64,000 nt of DNA from Cellulosimicrobium arenosum (GCF_014837295.1 NZ_JACYHB010000013.1:1-64000); one strand, 5' to 3'. Counted from the first letter of the stretch, positions 37,601 to 49,261 are shown. Program-made: numbers and translations. Notes: generated by a model not told the origin, from the letters alone.

Positions 37601-38041
37601 TGCGGGGGCGGAGTCGTCGTGCAGCAGCCACAGCCAGGCCCCGGCCCGGGCAGGCTCCTGATCGGTGAGGTTGGCCAGGCCCGCGTCGACCGCCTCGCCG
37701 AAGGAGCGCGCGCGGGGTGCGGCGACGAACCGCGCGTCACCGAGGTGCAGGTCGGGGTGGCCTCCGGTCGAGGAGTGCGCGCCGGCGTCGACGACGACGA
37801 CGGCGTCCGGCAGGCCGGTCTGCGCGCGGATCGCGGCGAGCGTGCGAGGCAGGTACGGCGTGGCGCCGCGGGTCACGACGACGGCGACGACCCTGGTCGC
37901 TACCGGTACCGCTCCGGTCACCGCGGCGACGACGTCGGGCAGCGTCGGGGCGCGACCGGTCGAGGCAGCGTGCTGCTGCACCGGCGCCGCGCCGGCCGAC
38001 GGCAGGGGCCGCGCTGCGCGTTCGAGGTCCGAGGAAGTCAT
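34679..38041 (-). CDS. large membrane GT2 glycosyltransferase, 1120 aa
   Basis: Residues about 50-330 form a GT2 domain: VVAVVVTRGATPYLPRTLAA, AVVVVDAG, the acidic site WLLHDDSAP and GDGLDLARRARLAGHRV. A long region (about 430-900) holds a dozen or so membrane helices. The last 200 residues are soluble and probably extracytoplasmic (SPGWRATLDGRTLEPVDPE) before a final helix (AVAGVVLLVYVLLAV). The layout suggests transfer of a lipid-linked sugar at the membrane. It is found next to whiB2 and DUF5719 in many actinobacteria. ATG 38041 has only a weak GACGGGA upstream. The product is unknown; rhamnose or galactofuranose are candidates given the local genes. Confidence 0.8.
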   Translation of the reverse strand: MTSSDLERAARPLPSAGAAPVQQHAASTGRAPTLPDVVAAVTGAVPVATRVVAVVVTRGATPYLPRTLAAIRAQTGLPDAVVVVDAGAHSSTGGHPDLHLGDARFVAAPRARSFGEAVDAGLANLTDQEPARAGAWLWLLHDDSAPAPDALEHLLRAVEHSSAVAVAGAKQERWTPGTGDEPADPFAPGSAGRLVEVGYTTTPLGRRMTGIDDDEIDQGQHDAREDVLAVGLVGALVRRAVWTELGGPDPELGPFGDGLDLARRARLAGHRVVVVPTAVVRHVQASLLGLRERPGTRPDADRSYAARRRAHLHARLTGVAPLLVPVAALAMVLGAPFHAMYRLLVKQPGQARDELVAPLWALARVGPVVRARRAARRTARLPRRTVRPLRGTWREVVAERRDRRLARAERRRTATAPTDIERAELHALAVRRRAVLASVALALVAFSALVFAPMAGVLLADGRLVGGELLPATSTLGDAWRAGTTGWVSTGLGAPAPADPFVPVLVLGALLAGGSVQTAVNVLVPACFLAAGLGAWFAAGALTRSVALRAWATLVWVAAPVLLLAVGSGRVGPVLVHAALPWLALAVTRALGAQRLDVVTPPTPDAAARPRRREPASLAAAAAAGLLLVVVVAGAPVLLVAAVVALGVVALGVRHHRRYLALVPVPALVVFAPFLVHVARTWPDGGWRLLLADPGAPVAAEAAPPWQQLLGMPVASVAWFGLDGAGPVDLVARWAPLVAGASVVALALAGVLRARAGAVGAWFVAAVGLAVAVLAGHTPVAAGESAGESVTGWSGAGLSLALLALLTAALLGVPRLPERSAPAWRTGLVAALAVVVTVLPLGGLASWTTDVLDRDDASVGAVVAATEPVVPPVGRQIQTSPRQARVLSVEPVDGVVEYGLLRSDGPQAVDSSAVVHAQQARDPGAFAPGVARLVAELVAGTSTDAAERLADLGVGAVLVPASVPVDDVRAGLVARLDMTPGLERMTEGQDSLIWRVRPDGVEPSWARVVTGDDVLPLDADRTAVRAVDVRVPVGSDERVVELAEDASPGWRATLDGRTLEPVDPETTGGLQAFRLGAEDGHLAIFHATDHRSPWLAVAGVVLLVYVLLAVPVRRRRAGAR

Positions 38042-38138
38042 GTCCCGTCGATCATGCGACGCCCGACCCCCAGGACGCGGCATTTGCGCTCCCCGGTGTG
38101 GCGCGCCCGCCCGGGCGCGCTGTCAGGGGTGGTGCGGG

Positions 38139-38468
38139 TCAGACCACGCGCCGCTTGAGCTTGCGCCGCTCGCGCTCGGACAGCCCGCCCCAGATCCCGA
38201 ACCGCTCGTCGTGCTCGAGCGCGTACTCCAGGCACTCGGAACGGACCTCGCAGCCCGTGCACACCTTCTTCGCCTCGCGCGTCGATCCGCCCTTCTCCGG
38301 GAAGAACGCCTCCGGGTCGGTCTGCGCGCACAGCGCGCGCTCCTGCCACCCCATGAGGGAGTCGTCGACCGGCTCCCCGAACAGCGGCAGCACCGGTGCC
38401 ACGCGCTCCATCTCTACCCCGGAGTCGGTAGGAAAGACCTCACCCGCCCCGTCCAGCATGTTCCACAT
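38139..38468 (-). CDS. whiB2: WhiB-family iron-sulfur regulator, WhiB2 type, 109 aa
   Basis: The four cluster cysteines are Cys47, Cys70, Cys73 and Cys79 (ALCAQTDPEAFFPEKGG, VCTGCEVRSECLEYAL). The beta-turn GIWGGLSERER and basic KLKRRVV tail follow. The long N-terminal extension and the neighbourhood (DUF3499, DUF5719, TIGR03089) match WhiB2/WhmD, which in mycobacteria and streptomycetes controls septation. ATG 38468 lies about 6 bases after AAGGGG. A clean promoter with a palindrome across its -10 precedes it. Confidence 0.9.
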   Translation of the reverse strand: MWNMLDGAGEVFPTDSGVEMERVAPVLPLFGEPVDDSLMGWQERALCAQTDPEAFFPEKGGSTREAKKVCTGCEVRSECLEYALEHDERFGIWGGLSERERRKLKRRVV

Positions 38469-38512
38469 CGTGCGCCCCTTCCATGCCGTTCACGAGAAAC
38501 CGCATTGAAGAA

Positions 38513-38541
38513 ATTACACGCGTGTCATCCGCCATCGTCAA
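38513..38541 (-). promoter_or_regulatory. whiB2 promoter with overlapping palindrome
   Basis: On the minus strand TTGACG and TGTAAT are 17 bases apart, the best sigma-70-like pair in the window. A perfect ACACGCGTGT palindrome (38516-38525) covers part of the -10 and contains GACAC on one side, the core recognised by WhiA. The leader to the ATG is about 37 bases. Confidence 0.65.
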
Positions 38542-38609
38542 GCCGAAATGTGATAGCGCGGTGACGGCCCGGGTGAAATTGCGTGCGCCGGCACGGCACC
38601 GCCCCGATC

Positions 38610-38615
38610 TAGGGT
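38610..38615 (+). promoter_or_regulatory. -10 TAGGGT for leaderless TIGR03089 gene
   Basis: TAGGGT leaves 6 bases to the ATG at 38622. Confidence 0.6.
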
Positions 38616-38621
38616 GTGGTC

Positions 38622-39434
38622 ATGGTGACTTCTCCCCATGCCCGGCCCAGCGCCGCGGCAGCCCCCGACGACCGCCCCTCGCACGTCGCTGACCTGCTCC
38701 GACTCGTCGTCCGGGAACCGGGTCGTCCTCGGCTGACGTGGTACGGCGACGACGGTGAACGGGTCGAGCTGTCGGGGGCCGTCCTCGAGAACTGGATCAA
38801 CAAGACGACAAATCTCCTCGTCGAGGAATTCGACGCGGAACCCAGCACGTGCGTGGTGCTCGACCTGGGCGTACATTGGCGCGCCGTCGTGTGGGCCGCG
38901 GCCGCGTGGCGGACCGGCGCGACGCTCGTCGTCGCCGACGTGGGCGAGACCGTCTCCGCGAGCCTGCCCGCCGGCGCCCCCCGGCCCGACGTCGTCGTCA
39001 CCGCCCGCCCCGCCGACTGGGCCGGCTCGGGCGCCCAGCTCGTCGCCGTCGCCCTGCCCGCGCTCGCCCGCCGGTTCGACGGCGAGCTCCCCCCCGGGTC
39101 GATCGACGCCGCGTCGGCGGTCATGACCTACGGCGACCAGCTGGGCTGGGTACCCGCCGTCGACCCGGGCACGCGCGCGCTCGTCGGCAGCGACGGGCAC
39201 GACGTCGAGCACCGCTCGCTCCTGACCGCCCGGTCGGGGGTCGCCCCGGCTCCCGGTGCGCGCGTGCTGCTGCGCGGCGACGGCACCGTCACGAGCGCCC
39301 TGCGCGGCGTCCTGGACGTGCTCGCCTGCGACGGCTCGCTCGTCCTCCTGTCACCGGGCCGCGCCCGTCTGCTCGACGAGGACGACGACGTCCGTCGGCG
39401 CCTCGTCGAGAGCGAGCGCGTCACGCAGGCGTGA
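38622..39434 (+). CDS. TIGR03089 family protein, 270 aa
   Basis: Actinobacterial family related to the N-terminal part of acyl-CoA/AMP ligases but much shorter. It has a ligase-like opening (RPRLTWYGDDGERVELSGA), LDLGVHWRAVVWAAAAWRTG, and no adenylation A3 motif, so it is unlikely to be a full ligase. Function is unknown. Its gene neighbours whiB2 and the rml/LCP genes, as Rv3268 does in M. tuberculosis. ATG 38622 is preferred because TAGGGT is 6 bases upstream (leaderless); GTG 38616 would lie inside that spacer. Confidence 0.8.
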   Translation: MVTSPHARPSAAAAPDDRPSHVADLLRLVVREPGRPRLTWYGDDGERVELSGAVLENWINKTTNLLVEEFDAEPSTCVVLDLGVHWRAVVWAAAAWRTGATLVVADVGETVSASLPAGAPRPDVVVTARPADWAGSGAQLVAVALPALARRFDGELPPGSIDAASAVMTYGDQLGWVPAVDPGTRALVGSDGHDVEHRSLLTARSGVAPAPGARVLLRGDGTVTSALRGVLDVLACDGSLVLLSPGRARLLDEDDDVRRRLVESERVTQA

Positions 39435-39438
39435 GCGC

Positions 39439-42553
<3,115 letters not shown>

Positions 42554-42674
42554 GGCGAGCAGGCTACCCGAGCGCCGGCGCGCACGGCGTATCCCCTCGC
42601 TGCGGCGACGAGCACCAGGTAGCCGCGGTCGCGTTCCCACACAACTCCTCCACCGCCTCGGCCCGCGGTCCGCG

Positions 42675-42702
42675 CTGACCGGCAGCACGCGGCGCCTATG
42701 CT
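42675..42702 (+). promoter_or_regulatory. promoter of first LCP gene, probably leaderless
   Basis: CTGACC and TATGCT are 16 bases apart. The -10 ends 8 bases before GTG 42711, so transcription probably begins at or next to the start codon. Confidence 0.55.
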
Positions 42703-42710
42703 CGGTGCCC

Positions 42711-44018
42711 GTGAGTTCCTCCACCCGTGCCCGCAGCAGCGACGCCACCCCCGGTCGGCCGTCGCGCGGACCCGCGCACGCCCGGAGCATCCGGACCCAC
42801 CGTGCCGCGCGGGCCGTGGCCCTCGTCGCGACGGCCGCGCTCGCGTTCGGGGTCGTCGGCGGTGCCGCGGCGCTGACGAGCATCCAGGGCAACATCACCC
42901 AGTCCGGCGGGCTCGACCTCGTGGCCGACCGGCCCGACCGCACCACGCCGGACCCGGACGACCCGAACGCCGGCGAACCGCTGAACATCCTGGTCCTGGG
43001 CTCGGACGAGCGCGGCGGCGACAACGGGCACGAGGTCGCCGGGGTCGAGGGCATGCGGTCGGACACGACCGTGCTCGTGCACGTCTCGGCCGACCGCTCG
43101 CGCGTCGAGCTCGTCTCCGTCCCGCGGGACTCGCGCGTCGACGTCCCCGCGTGCAACGTCACGGGCGGCGGGACGACCGCTCCGGCCAACACCCGGTTCA
43201 ACGCGGCGTTCGCCAACGGGGCGACGGCCGGCGGGGACGTCGACTCCGCCGCGGCGTGCACCATCTCGACGCTCGAGTCGCTCACCGACGTCTACGTGGA
43301 CGGGTTCGTGGTCGTCGACTTCGCCGGCTTCCAGGACATGATCAGCGCCGTCGGCGGCGTCGAGATGTGCATCCCGGAGGCGATCGACAACCCGAAGGCG
43401 GACCTGAAGCTCGACGCGGGCGTGCAGAAGCTCGACGGCGAGGACGCGCTCGGGTTCGCCCGCGCGCGCTACGGCATCGGCGACGGTTCCGACCTGAGCC
43501 GCATCGGCCGCCAGCAGGAGCTCATGGCAGCGATGGCGCGCACCGTCCTGACGAAGAACGTGCTCACCGACCTCACCCAGCTCTACGGGTTCGTCGACGC
43601 GGGGACCAAGTCGCTGACGATGAGCGACAACCTGGCGTCCATCCCGAGCCTCGCCGGGCTCGCCTTCAGCCTGAAGGGCGCCAGCAGTGGCAGCATCACG
43701 TTCATGACCGTCCCGAACGCGCCCGACCCCCAGAACCCGGACGCCACGGTCGTGTGGACGCCCGAGGCCGACGACCTGTGGGCCAAGATCCGCGCGGACG
43801 AGCCGATCGCCGAACCGGCCGAGCCGTCGGAACCGATCGAGGCCGGTGCCACGGACGACGCCGGCACCGGGTCGGGCGAGGACGACGAAGCGGCCGACGC
43901 CGGGACGGACGACCAGGAGGTCGCCGACGACACCGCAGGAGAGCCCGCACCGCAGCAGACGAAGGAAGCCGGCAAGGAAGCGTTCTCCGCCGCCGACCAG
44001 ACCGCGCAGTGCGGCTGA
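42711..44018 (+). CDS. LytR-CpsA-Psr (LCP) wall-polymer ligase, 435 aa
   Basis: A basic N-terminal tail and one membrane helix (AVALVATAALAFGVVGGAAA) are followed by the LCP domain (about 90-330): NILVLGSDERGG, RSDTTVLVHV, LVSVPRDSRVDVP, NAAFANG, GFARARYGIGDGSDLSRIGR. The Arg/Asp residues for phosphate and magnesium binding are present. These enzymes move lipid-linked polymers, wall teichoic acid or arabinogalactan, onto MurNAc. The C-terminal 90 residues are acidic and disordered (Glu/Asp/Ala). GTG 42711 fits a leaderless message; GTG 42705 is the alternative. A second LCP gene follows after 13 bases. Confidence 0.9.
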   Translation: MSSSTRARSSDATPGRPSRGPAHARSIRTHRAARAVALVATAALAFGVVGGAAALTSIQGNITQSGGLDLVADRPDRTTPDPDDPNAGEPLNILVLGSDERGGDNGHEVAGVEGMRSDTTVLVHVSADRSRVELVSVPRDSRVDVPACNVTGGGTTAPANTRFNAAFANGATAGGDVDSAAACTISTLESLTDVYVDGFVVVDFAGFQDMISAVGGVEMCIPEAIDNPKADLKLDAGVQKLDGEDALGFARARYGIGDGSDLSRIGRQQELMAAMARTVLTKNVLTDLTQLYGFVDAGTKSLTMSDNLASIPSLAGLAFSLKGASSGSITFMTVPNAPDPQNPDATVVWTPEADDLWAKIRADEPIAEPAEPSEPIEAGATDDAGTGSGEDDEAADAGTDDQEVADDTAGEPAPQQTKEAGKEAFSAADQTAQCG

Positions 44019-44031
44019 GGCGGGGGCGACG

Positions 44032-45477
44032 ATGACCGACCCGACGCAGGACCCCCGGGCGCTCCCGCCCAGCTTCACCCCGACGGGCGGCCGTTCGCCG
44101 CGACCGTCCTCGGTCGACGACGCCATCTCCGTGGGGAACAGCGGGCGGCGGGCCGCCCCGAGGACACCGCAGCCTGCCCCCTCCGGCGACGACGCCGTGC
44201 GACCCGAGCCGCGCATCCGCCGCCAGTCCTCGCGCGAGATCCCGGTGACGCCCGCGCGCAAGGGCACCCCTCCACCGGCCCGCCCCGACCGGTCCACCCG
44301 CATCCAGCCCGACGCCGCGGCGCCCCCGCCGTCGGTCCCGCCGGCGCGCGCGCCCCGGCAGTCCGGCGCCCCGCAGCGGGTGTCGTCCGCACCGCACGGC
44401 GCCGTCCGGTCGGACACCCCGGCGCGACGCACGGCTCCCCCGACGTCCCCGCCACGGACCTCGCGTCCCGGCGGCCCGGGTGGGGGCCGGCCGCCGTCGG
44501 GCACGACCGGGCGCCCGAGCGGCGGTCGCGGGTTCCGCGTCCGGCGCGGCCGTGTCGTCGCGCTCGTCGCCGCCCTCGCCCTGGTCCTGGTCCTCGCCTG
44601 GCCCGTCGGGCTGCTGATCTGGGCCGACGGGAAGATCCAGCACGTCGACGCGCTCTCCGGAGCGCCCGGGACACCGGGCGAGACGTACCTCCTCGCCGGG
44701 TCCGACGCCCGCGGGGAGGGCATCAGCGAGGACGGGACCCAGGGAGCGCGCACCGACACCATCATGCTGCTGCACGCGCCGTCGAGCGGGCCCGTCGCCC
44801 TCATCAGCATCCCCCGCGACACCTACGCGGAGATCCCGGGCCAGGGAGCGAACAAGCTCAACGCCGCGTACGCGTGGGGCGGCCCGGCGCTGCTCGTGCA
44901 GTCCGTGGAGCAGCTCAGCGGACTGAGCGTCGACCACTACGTCGAGGTCGGCTTCGGCGGGGTCGAGGAGGTCGTGGACGCGGTCGGCGGCGTCGAGCTG
45001 TGCCTCGACTACGACGTCGACGACCCGAAGAGCGAGCTGGTGTGGACCGCGGGCTGCCACCAGGCCGACGGCAAGACCGCGCTGGCGTTCTCCCGCATGC
45101 GCTACTCGGACCCGAAGGGCGACATCGGGCGCGCCGAGCGCCAGCGTCAGGTGATCGGTGCCATCAGCTCGACCGCGGCGGACCCGAGCCTCGTGGTCGA
45201 GCCGGGCCGGCAGGTGGCGCTCGTCGACGCCGGGCTCGGGGCACTGACGGTCGACGACGACACCGGCATCATCGACCTCGGCAGGCTCGCGCTCGCGTTC
45301 CGCAAGGCCAACGGTCCCGACGGGGTCACCGGGACGCCACCCATCGGGAACCCCGACTACCGTCCGGGCGGCGTGGGGTCGACGGTGCAGCTGGACCCGG
45401 ACACGGCCCCGCAGTTCTGGACCGACCTGCGCGACGGGAAGCTCGAGCCCGGCCAGGTCGGCGGCATGCCGTCCTGA
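44032..45477 (+). CDS. second LCP wall-polymer ligase, 481 aa
   Basis: It has a cytosolic Pro/Arg/Ser-rich region of about 165 residues, then one helix (VVALVAALALVLVLAWPVGL), then an LCP domain: YLLAGSDARGEG, RTDTIMLLH, LISIPRDTYAEIP, NKLNAAYAWGG, LAFSRMRYSDPKGDIGRAER. The domain is complete. The long proline-rich tail is unusual and may be phosphorylated or bind partners inside the cell. ATG 44032 is 13 bases after the upstream stop with GGGGG before it, so both ligases are co-expressed. It converges with purE. Confidence 0.9.
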   Translation: MTDPTQDPRALPPSFTPTGGRSPRPSSVDDAISVGNSGRRAAPRTPQPAPSGDDAVRPEPRIRRQSSREIPVTPARKGTPPPARPDRSTRIQPDAAAPPPSVPPARAPRQSGAPQRVSSAPHGAVRSDTPARRTAPPTSPPRTSRPGGPGGGRPPSGTTGRPSGGRGFRVRRGRVVALVAALALVLVLAWPVGLLIWADGKIQHVDALSGAPGTPGETYLLAGSDARGEGISEDGTQGARTDTIMLLHAPSSGPVALISIPRDTYAEIPGQGANKLNAAYAWGGPALLVQSVEQLSGLSVDHYVEVGFGGVEEVVDAVGGVELCLDYDVDDPKSELVWTAGCHQADGKTALAFSRMRYSDPKGDIGRAERQRQVIGAISSTAADPSLVVEPGRQVALVDAGLGALTVDDDTGIIDLGRLALAFRKANGPDGVTGTPPIGNPDYRPGGVGSTVQLDPDTAPQFWTDLRDGKLEPGQVGGMPS

Positions 45478-45486
45478 CCGGACCCG

Positions 45487-46026
45487 TCAGGCTCCGAAGC
45501 CGGTCCGCTGCTCCCCCGCGCGCGAGGTGCGCAGCCGTGCGCCCTTCGCGCGCGCCTGATCACCCAGGTCGGCCTGGAAGGCGACCATGCGTGCACGCAG
45601 GCGGGCCGCGTCGTCGTCGGCCCCGGCCGCGAGGACCCGCACCGCGAGCAGGCCGGCGTTGCGCGCGCCGCCCACGGACACGGTCGCGACCGGCACCCCG
45701 GCGGGCATCTGCACGATCGACAGCAGCGAGTCCATGCCGTCGAGGTGCCGCAGGGGCACGGGGACGCCGACGACGGGGAGCGGCGTGACGGCGGCCAGCA
45801 TCCCCGGCAGGTGCGCCGCTCCGCCGGCGCCCGCGACGATCACGCGCAGCCCGCGCTCGGCCGCCGTGCGGCCGTACTCGATCATCTCGGCCGGCATGCG
45901 GTGCGCGGAGACGACGTCGACCTCGACGGGCACGTCGAACTCGGCGAGCGCGTCCGCCGCCGCCTCCATGACGGGCCAGTCCGAGTCGGACCCCATGACG
46001 ATGCCGACGACCGGGTGCTCGCTCAT
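45487..46026 (-). CDS. purE: N5-carboxyaminoimidazole ribonucleotide mutase PurE, 179 aa
   Basis: Purine synthesis, converting N5-CAIR from PurK to CAIR. It has [13 protein letters not shown] (residues 8-20), SAHRMPAEM and [20 protein letters not shown], which are diagnostic of class I PurE. The start of a 34-base gap to purK fits an operon purK-purE. An extended C-terminal tail of about 20 residues is the only difference from the common length. Confidence 0.95.
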   Translation of the reverse strand: MSEHPVVGIVMGSDSDWPVMEAAADALAEFDVPVEVDVVSAHRMPAEMIEYGRTAAERGLRVIVAGAGGAAHLPGMLAAVTPLPVVGVPVPLRHLDGMDSLLSIVQMPAGVPVATVSVGGARNAGLLAVRVLAAGADDDAARLRARMVAFQADLGDQARAKGARLRTSRAGEQRTGFGA

Positions 46027-46060
46027 GATCGGGTCTCCCTCGTGGTGGTCACGCTCGTGG

Positions 46061-47308
46061 TCACAGGTCCTCGCCCCGCAGGATCGCCGCAGCCGCGGCC
46101 GCCCGACGGCGCACCTCGGGCAGGTCGTCGCCGCTGACGTTGACGTGGCCCAGCTTGCGGCCGGGACGCACGCCCTTGCCGTACAGGTTCACGCGGGCGT
46201 CCGGGTGGGCGCCCAGCACGGCGGGCAGCGCGTCGGTCAGCTCGTCGAGCGTGGAACCCAGCACGTTGGCCATGACCGTCCACCGGGCCGTCGGCGACGT
46301 GTCCCCCAGCGGCAGGTCCAGCACGGCGCGCAGGTGCTGCTCGAACTGGCTCGTCGTGGCGCCGTCGATGGTCCAGTGGCCGGAGTTGTGCGGGCGCATC
46401 GCGAGCTCGTTGACGACGATGCGCGACGACGTCGCGTCCCCGCTCGGCTCCGTCCCCACGGACCGTGGCGCCTCGACCTCGAACATCTCCACCGCGAGGA
46501 CACCGGTCACGCCGAGGCCCTCGGCGATGCGCACGGCCACGTCACGCGCGCGCTCGGCGTCCGCCGCGGAGAGCTCCGGGGCCGGGGCGATCACCTCCGC
46601 GCACACTCCGTCGCGCTGGATCGACTCGACGACGGGCCAGGTGCGCACCTCGCCCGCGCCGTCGACCCCGCCGGAGGGCCGGCGGGCGACGAGCACCGCG
46701 AGCTCGCGCGTGAACGGCACCTTCTCCTCGACCAGCAGCGCGGGGCCGCCCGCCGCGGCCGCGTCGATCCAGCCCGCGACCTGGTCGGCGCCGCCGTCCG
46801 CGGTGCGCACGACGCGCACGCCCTTGCCGTCGTACCCGCCGCGCGACGTCTTGACGACGGCCTCGCCACCGACCGCGGCGAGGAAGTCCGCGAGAGCCGC
46901 CCGGGCGGCGTCGGGCTCGAGGGGCAGCTCTGCCCAGCGCGGGCACGGGGAACCCAGGGCGGTGAGGCGGCGACGCATGACGATCTTGTCCTGCGCGTGC
47001 ACGAGCGCGTCCGGGCCGGGCCGAACAGGCGTGCCGTGCGCGCGGAGGTCGGCGAGGAGGTCGTTCGGGACGTGCTCGTGCTCGAACGTGAGCACGTCCG
47101 CCGTGGGGCCGCCGTCCGGGGCGAGGAGGGAGCGGATCGCCGCCTCGTCCGACGCGGCACCCACGGGGGCGTCGGTCACGACCTGGGCCGCCGCAGTGTC
47201 CGGTCCCTCCACGAGCACCCGCAGGTGCACGCCGAGCTCCCCGGCCGCGGGGGCCATCATCCGTGCGAGCTGTCCGCCGCCGACCACGGCGATCACTGGT
47301 GCTGCCAC
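46061..47308 (-). CDS. purK: N5-carboxyaminoimidazole ribonucleotide synthase PurK, 415 aa
   Basis: ATP-grasp enzyme that carboxylates AIR with bicarbonate and ATP. It opens [19 protein letters not shown] and has [15 protein letters not shown] for the nucleotide loop, [19 protein letters not shown], and [18 protein letters not shown] for substrate and metal. It is the usual partner of PurE, placed as in the Rv3275c/Rv3276c pair of M. tuberculosis. The GTG start has TAGGGT 8 bases upstream and no ribosome site. Confidence 0.94.
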   Translation of the reverse strand: MAAPVIAVVGGGQLARMMAPAAGELGVHLRVLVEGPDTAAAQVVTDAPVGAASDEAAIRSLLAPDGGPTADVLTFEHEHVPNDLLADLRAHGTPVRPGPDALVHAQDKIVMRRRLTALGSPCPRWAELPLEPDAARAALADFLAAVGGEAVVKTSRGGYDGKGVRVVRTADGGADQVAGWIDAAAAGGPALLVEEKVPFTRELAVLVARRPSGGVDGAGEVRTWPVVESIQRDGVCAEVIAPAPELSAADAERARDVAVRIAEGLGVTGVLAVEMFEVEAPRSVGTEPSGDATSSRIVVNELAMRPHNSGHWTIDGATTSQFEQHLRAVLDLPLGDTSPTARWTVMANVLGSTLDELTDALPAVLGAHPDARVNLYGKGVRPGRKLGHVNVSGDDLPEVRRRAAAAAAILRGEDL

Positions 47309-47316
47309 GTGAACCC

Positions 47317-47322
47317 ACCCTA
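47317..47322 (-). promoter_or_regulatory. -10 TAGGGT of purK
   Basis: The minus-strand TAGGGT leaves 8 bases to the GTG at 47308, giving a leaderless or nearly leaderless message. Confidence 0.5.
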
Positions 47323-47342
47323 GTACCTCACGGTGCAGGGGG

Positions 47343-47348
47343 TAGCCT
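47343..47348 (+). promoter_or_regulatory. -10 TAGCCT of leaderless gtrA-like gene
   Basis: TAGCCT leaves 6 bases to the ATG at 47355. It is only about 20 bases from the divergent purK -10, so the two promoters overlap. Confidence 0.6.
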
Positions 47349-47354
47349 CGTCGG

Positions 47355-47867
47355 ATGACGAGCGACCTCGGCCGGCGGACCGCCGTGCCACCGCGGGACG
47401 AGACCCGGCGGGTCCGTCTCGCAGCGCGGGTGCGGGAGCTCGCGAAGTTCGGCTCGGTCGGCGCGGTCGCCTACGTCGTCGACCTGGGGCTGTTCAACCT
47501 GCTCAGCTTCGGTCCCGGCGAGGTCCTCGGCCACAAGCCGTTGACCGCGAAGATCGTCTCCGTCGCGGTGGCGACGCTGGTCGCGTGGATCGGCAACCGC
47601 TACTGGACCTTCGCGGACCGCCGCAGCCCGTCGCGCGGACGCGAGCTCGCGGCGTTCGTCGTCGTGAACCTGGGCGGCATGCTCATCGCGGTGGGGTGCC
47701 TCGCGATCTCCACGTACGCGCTCGGCCTCACCTCACCGCTCGCGAAGAACGTCTCCGCCAACGTGGTGGGCCTCGCGCTCGGCACCGCGTTCCGCTACCT
47801 GGCGTACCGGAGCTTCGTCTTCACCGGCACGAGCCCCGAGCGGACCGCCCCGCCACGCACGCTCTGA
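47355..47867 (+). CDS. GtrA family membrane protein, 170 aa
   Basis: Four membrane helices (about 33-55, 65-85, 100-120 and 125-147). The family signature FGSVGAVAYVVDLGLFNLLS opens it, and NRYWTFADR follows the second helix. GtrA proteins are thought to flip polyprenyl-phosphate sugars for polymer decoration. It is the counterpart of the GtrA gene beside purK in M. tuberculosis (Rv3277). Which lipid-linked sugar it handles is unknown. It converges with a histidine kinase gene after 21 bases. Confidence 0.88.
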   Translation: MTSDLGRRTAVPPRDETRRVRLAARVRELAKFGSVGAVAYVVDLGLFNLLSFGPGEVLGHKPLTAKIVSVAVATLVAWIGNRYWTFADRRSPSRGRELAAFVVVNLGGMLIAVGCLAISTYALGLTSPLAKNVSANVVGLALGTAFRYLAYRSFVFTGTSPERTAPPRTL

Positions 47868-47888
47868 GGGATGTCGAGCACGACGCCG

Positions 47889-49223
47889 TCAGTCCCGGCG
47901 GCGTCGCCGCCGACGACGCGGTGTGGGGACCGCCCGCCCGGTCGGCAGGACCACGCGCGGGTCGAGCCGCTTCGGCACACCCGCCAGGAACAGCGCGAAG
48001 ACCGGCGGGCGGCGCTGCGCGAGCTCGAGCCGCCCGCCGTCCGCCGCTGCCAGGTCGCGCGCGAGGGAGAGCCCCAGGCCCGTCCCCGCGCCCGACGTGA
48101 CCTCGCGCTCGAAGATCCGCGGCGCGAGGTCGTCCGGCACCCCGGCACCCTCGTCCGTCACCTCGATCACCACGGCACCGCTCGTGCCGGACGGACGGGC
48201 CCGGACCGTCGTCGTGCCGTCGCCGTGCTTGAGCGAGTTCTCGATGAGGGTCGCGAGCACCTGCGCGAGCGCGCCCGGCGTCGCGAGCACCCGGGTCTGC
48301 GCCGGGATGTCGAGGGCGAGCGAGCGTCCCGCCTTGGTGAAGGTCGGGACCCACTCCTCCTCCTGCTGGTGCACGACCTCCAGCAGGTCGACGGCCTCCG
48401 TCGTGCCGCCGTGGGCACGCCGCGAGGACGACAGCAGGTCGTCGACGACCCCGACGAGCCGCTCGACCTGCTCGAGCGAGATCCTCGCCTCCTCCTGGAC
48501 CGCCTCGTCGTCGGACGCCATCGAGATCTCCTCGAGGCGCATGCTCAGGGCCGTCAGCGGGGTGCGCAGCTGGTGCGACGCGTCCGCCGCGAACTGACGC
48601 TCCGCGGCGAGACGTCCCGCGAGGCGGTCCGAGCTGCGCGCGAGCTCCGCGGCGACGAGGTCGATCTCCTCCACGCCCGACGGCTCGAGCCGGGGCCGCA
48701 CCTGACCGGACCCGATCTGCTCGGCCGACGCCGCGAGGTACACGAGCGGCGCGGAGAGGCGGTTCGCCTGCCAGACCGCCATGCCGATGCCCGCGGCGAA
48801 CGCGACGATCGACGCGGCGACCACGAGGAGCACGATCTGCAACGCCCGCAGGTACGCGTCCCAGTAGGAGATGGTGAGCGTGACGACGGTGCTCGTGTCC
48901 GTCCGCGACGGCTGCTCGATGACCTGGCCGGTGACCTCCTCGCCGGCGCGCAGCTGCGTGCCGTCGGGGAGCTGGACGAACACGTGGGCCGGGATGGCGC
49001 TGCTGGACGGCTGGACGGCGTCCTCGACGAGGTAGTCCGGGATCTCCTCGCCCCGCCCGAGCCTGCCGTCGATGCTGGCACCGAGGCGCTGGACGCGGGC
49101 GTCGAGGTCCTCACGCTCCCCGTCCAGCACGAACTGCGCGCCGAAGAAAGCCAGAGGGAATCCCAGCAGGACGACCGCCAGTGCGACGGCCGCGACCGTC
49201 GCCTGCAGCACCCGACGACGCAC
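47889..49223 (-). CDS. sensor histidine kinase (OmpR-partner type), 444 aa
   Basis: It has TM1 (residues 8-30), an extracytoplasmic sensor (31-125), TM2 (127-150), HAMP, then the HisKA dimer with phospho-His217 in ADASHQLRTPLTALS, and an HATPase domain (IENSLKHG, VTDEGAGVPDD, GTGLGLSLARDLA). The C terminus is Arg-rich. GTG 49223 has GGAG 5-6 bases upstream, 38 bases after its response regulator gene, so they form one operon. The stimulus is unknown. The neighbourhood of wall genes suggests envelope sensing, as inference. Confidence 0.88.
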   Translation of the reverse strand: MRRRVLQATVAAVALAVVLLGFPLAFFGAQFVLDGEREDLDARVQRLGASIDGRLGRGEEIPDYLVEDAVQPSSSAIPAHVFVQLPDGTQLRAGEEVTGQVIEQPSRTDTSTVVTLTISYWDAYLRALQIVLLVVAASIVAFAAGIGMAVWQANRLSAPLVYLAASAEQIGSGQVRPRLEPSGVEEIDLVAAELARSSDRLAGRLAAERQFAADASHQLRTPLTALSMRLEEISMASDDEAVQEEARISLEQVERLVGVVDDLLSSSRRAHGGTTEAVDLLEVVHQQEEEWVPTFTKAGRSLALDIPAQTRVLATPGALAQVLATLIENSLKHGDGTTTVRARPSGTSGAVVIEVTDEGAGVPDDLAPRIFEREVTSGAGTGLGLSLARDLAAADGGRLELAQRRPPVFALFLAGVPKRLDPRVVLPTGRAVPTPRRRRRRRRD

Positions 49224-49261
49224 GCTGCTCCTCGACTCCCCGCGCTCGCCGACCGGAGCGG

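Noticed and set aside
34163-38158. A 1331-codon open frame on the plus strand
   Set aside because: It lies antisense to the giant GT2 and DUF5719 genes, reads as Arg/Pro/Ala-rich low-complexity protein with no motif, and is the expected shadow of GC-rich codon bias.
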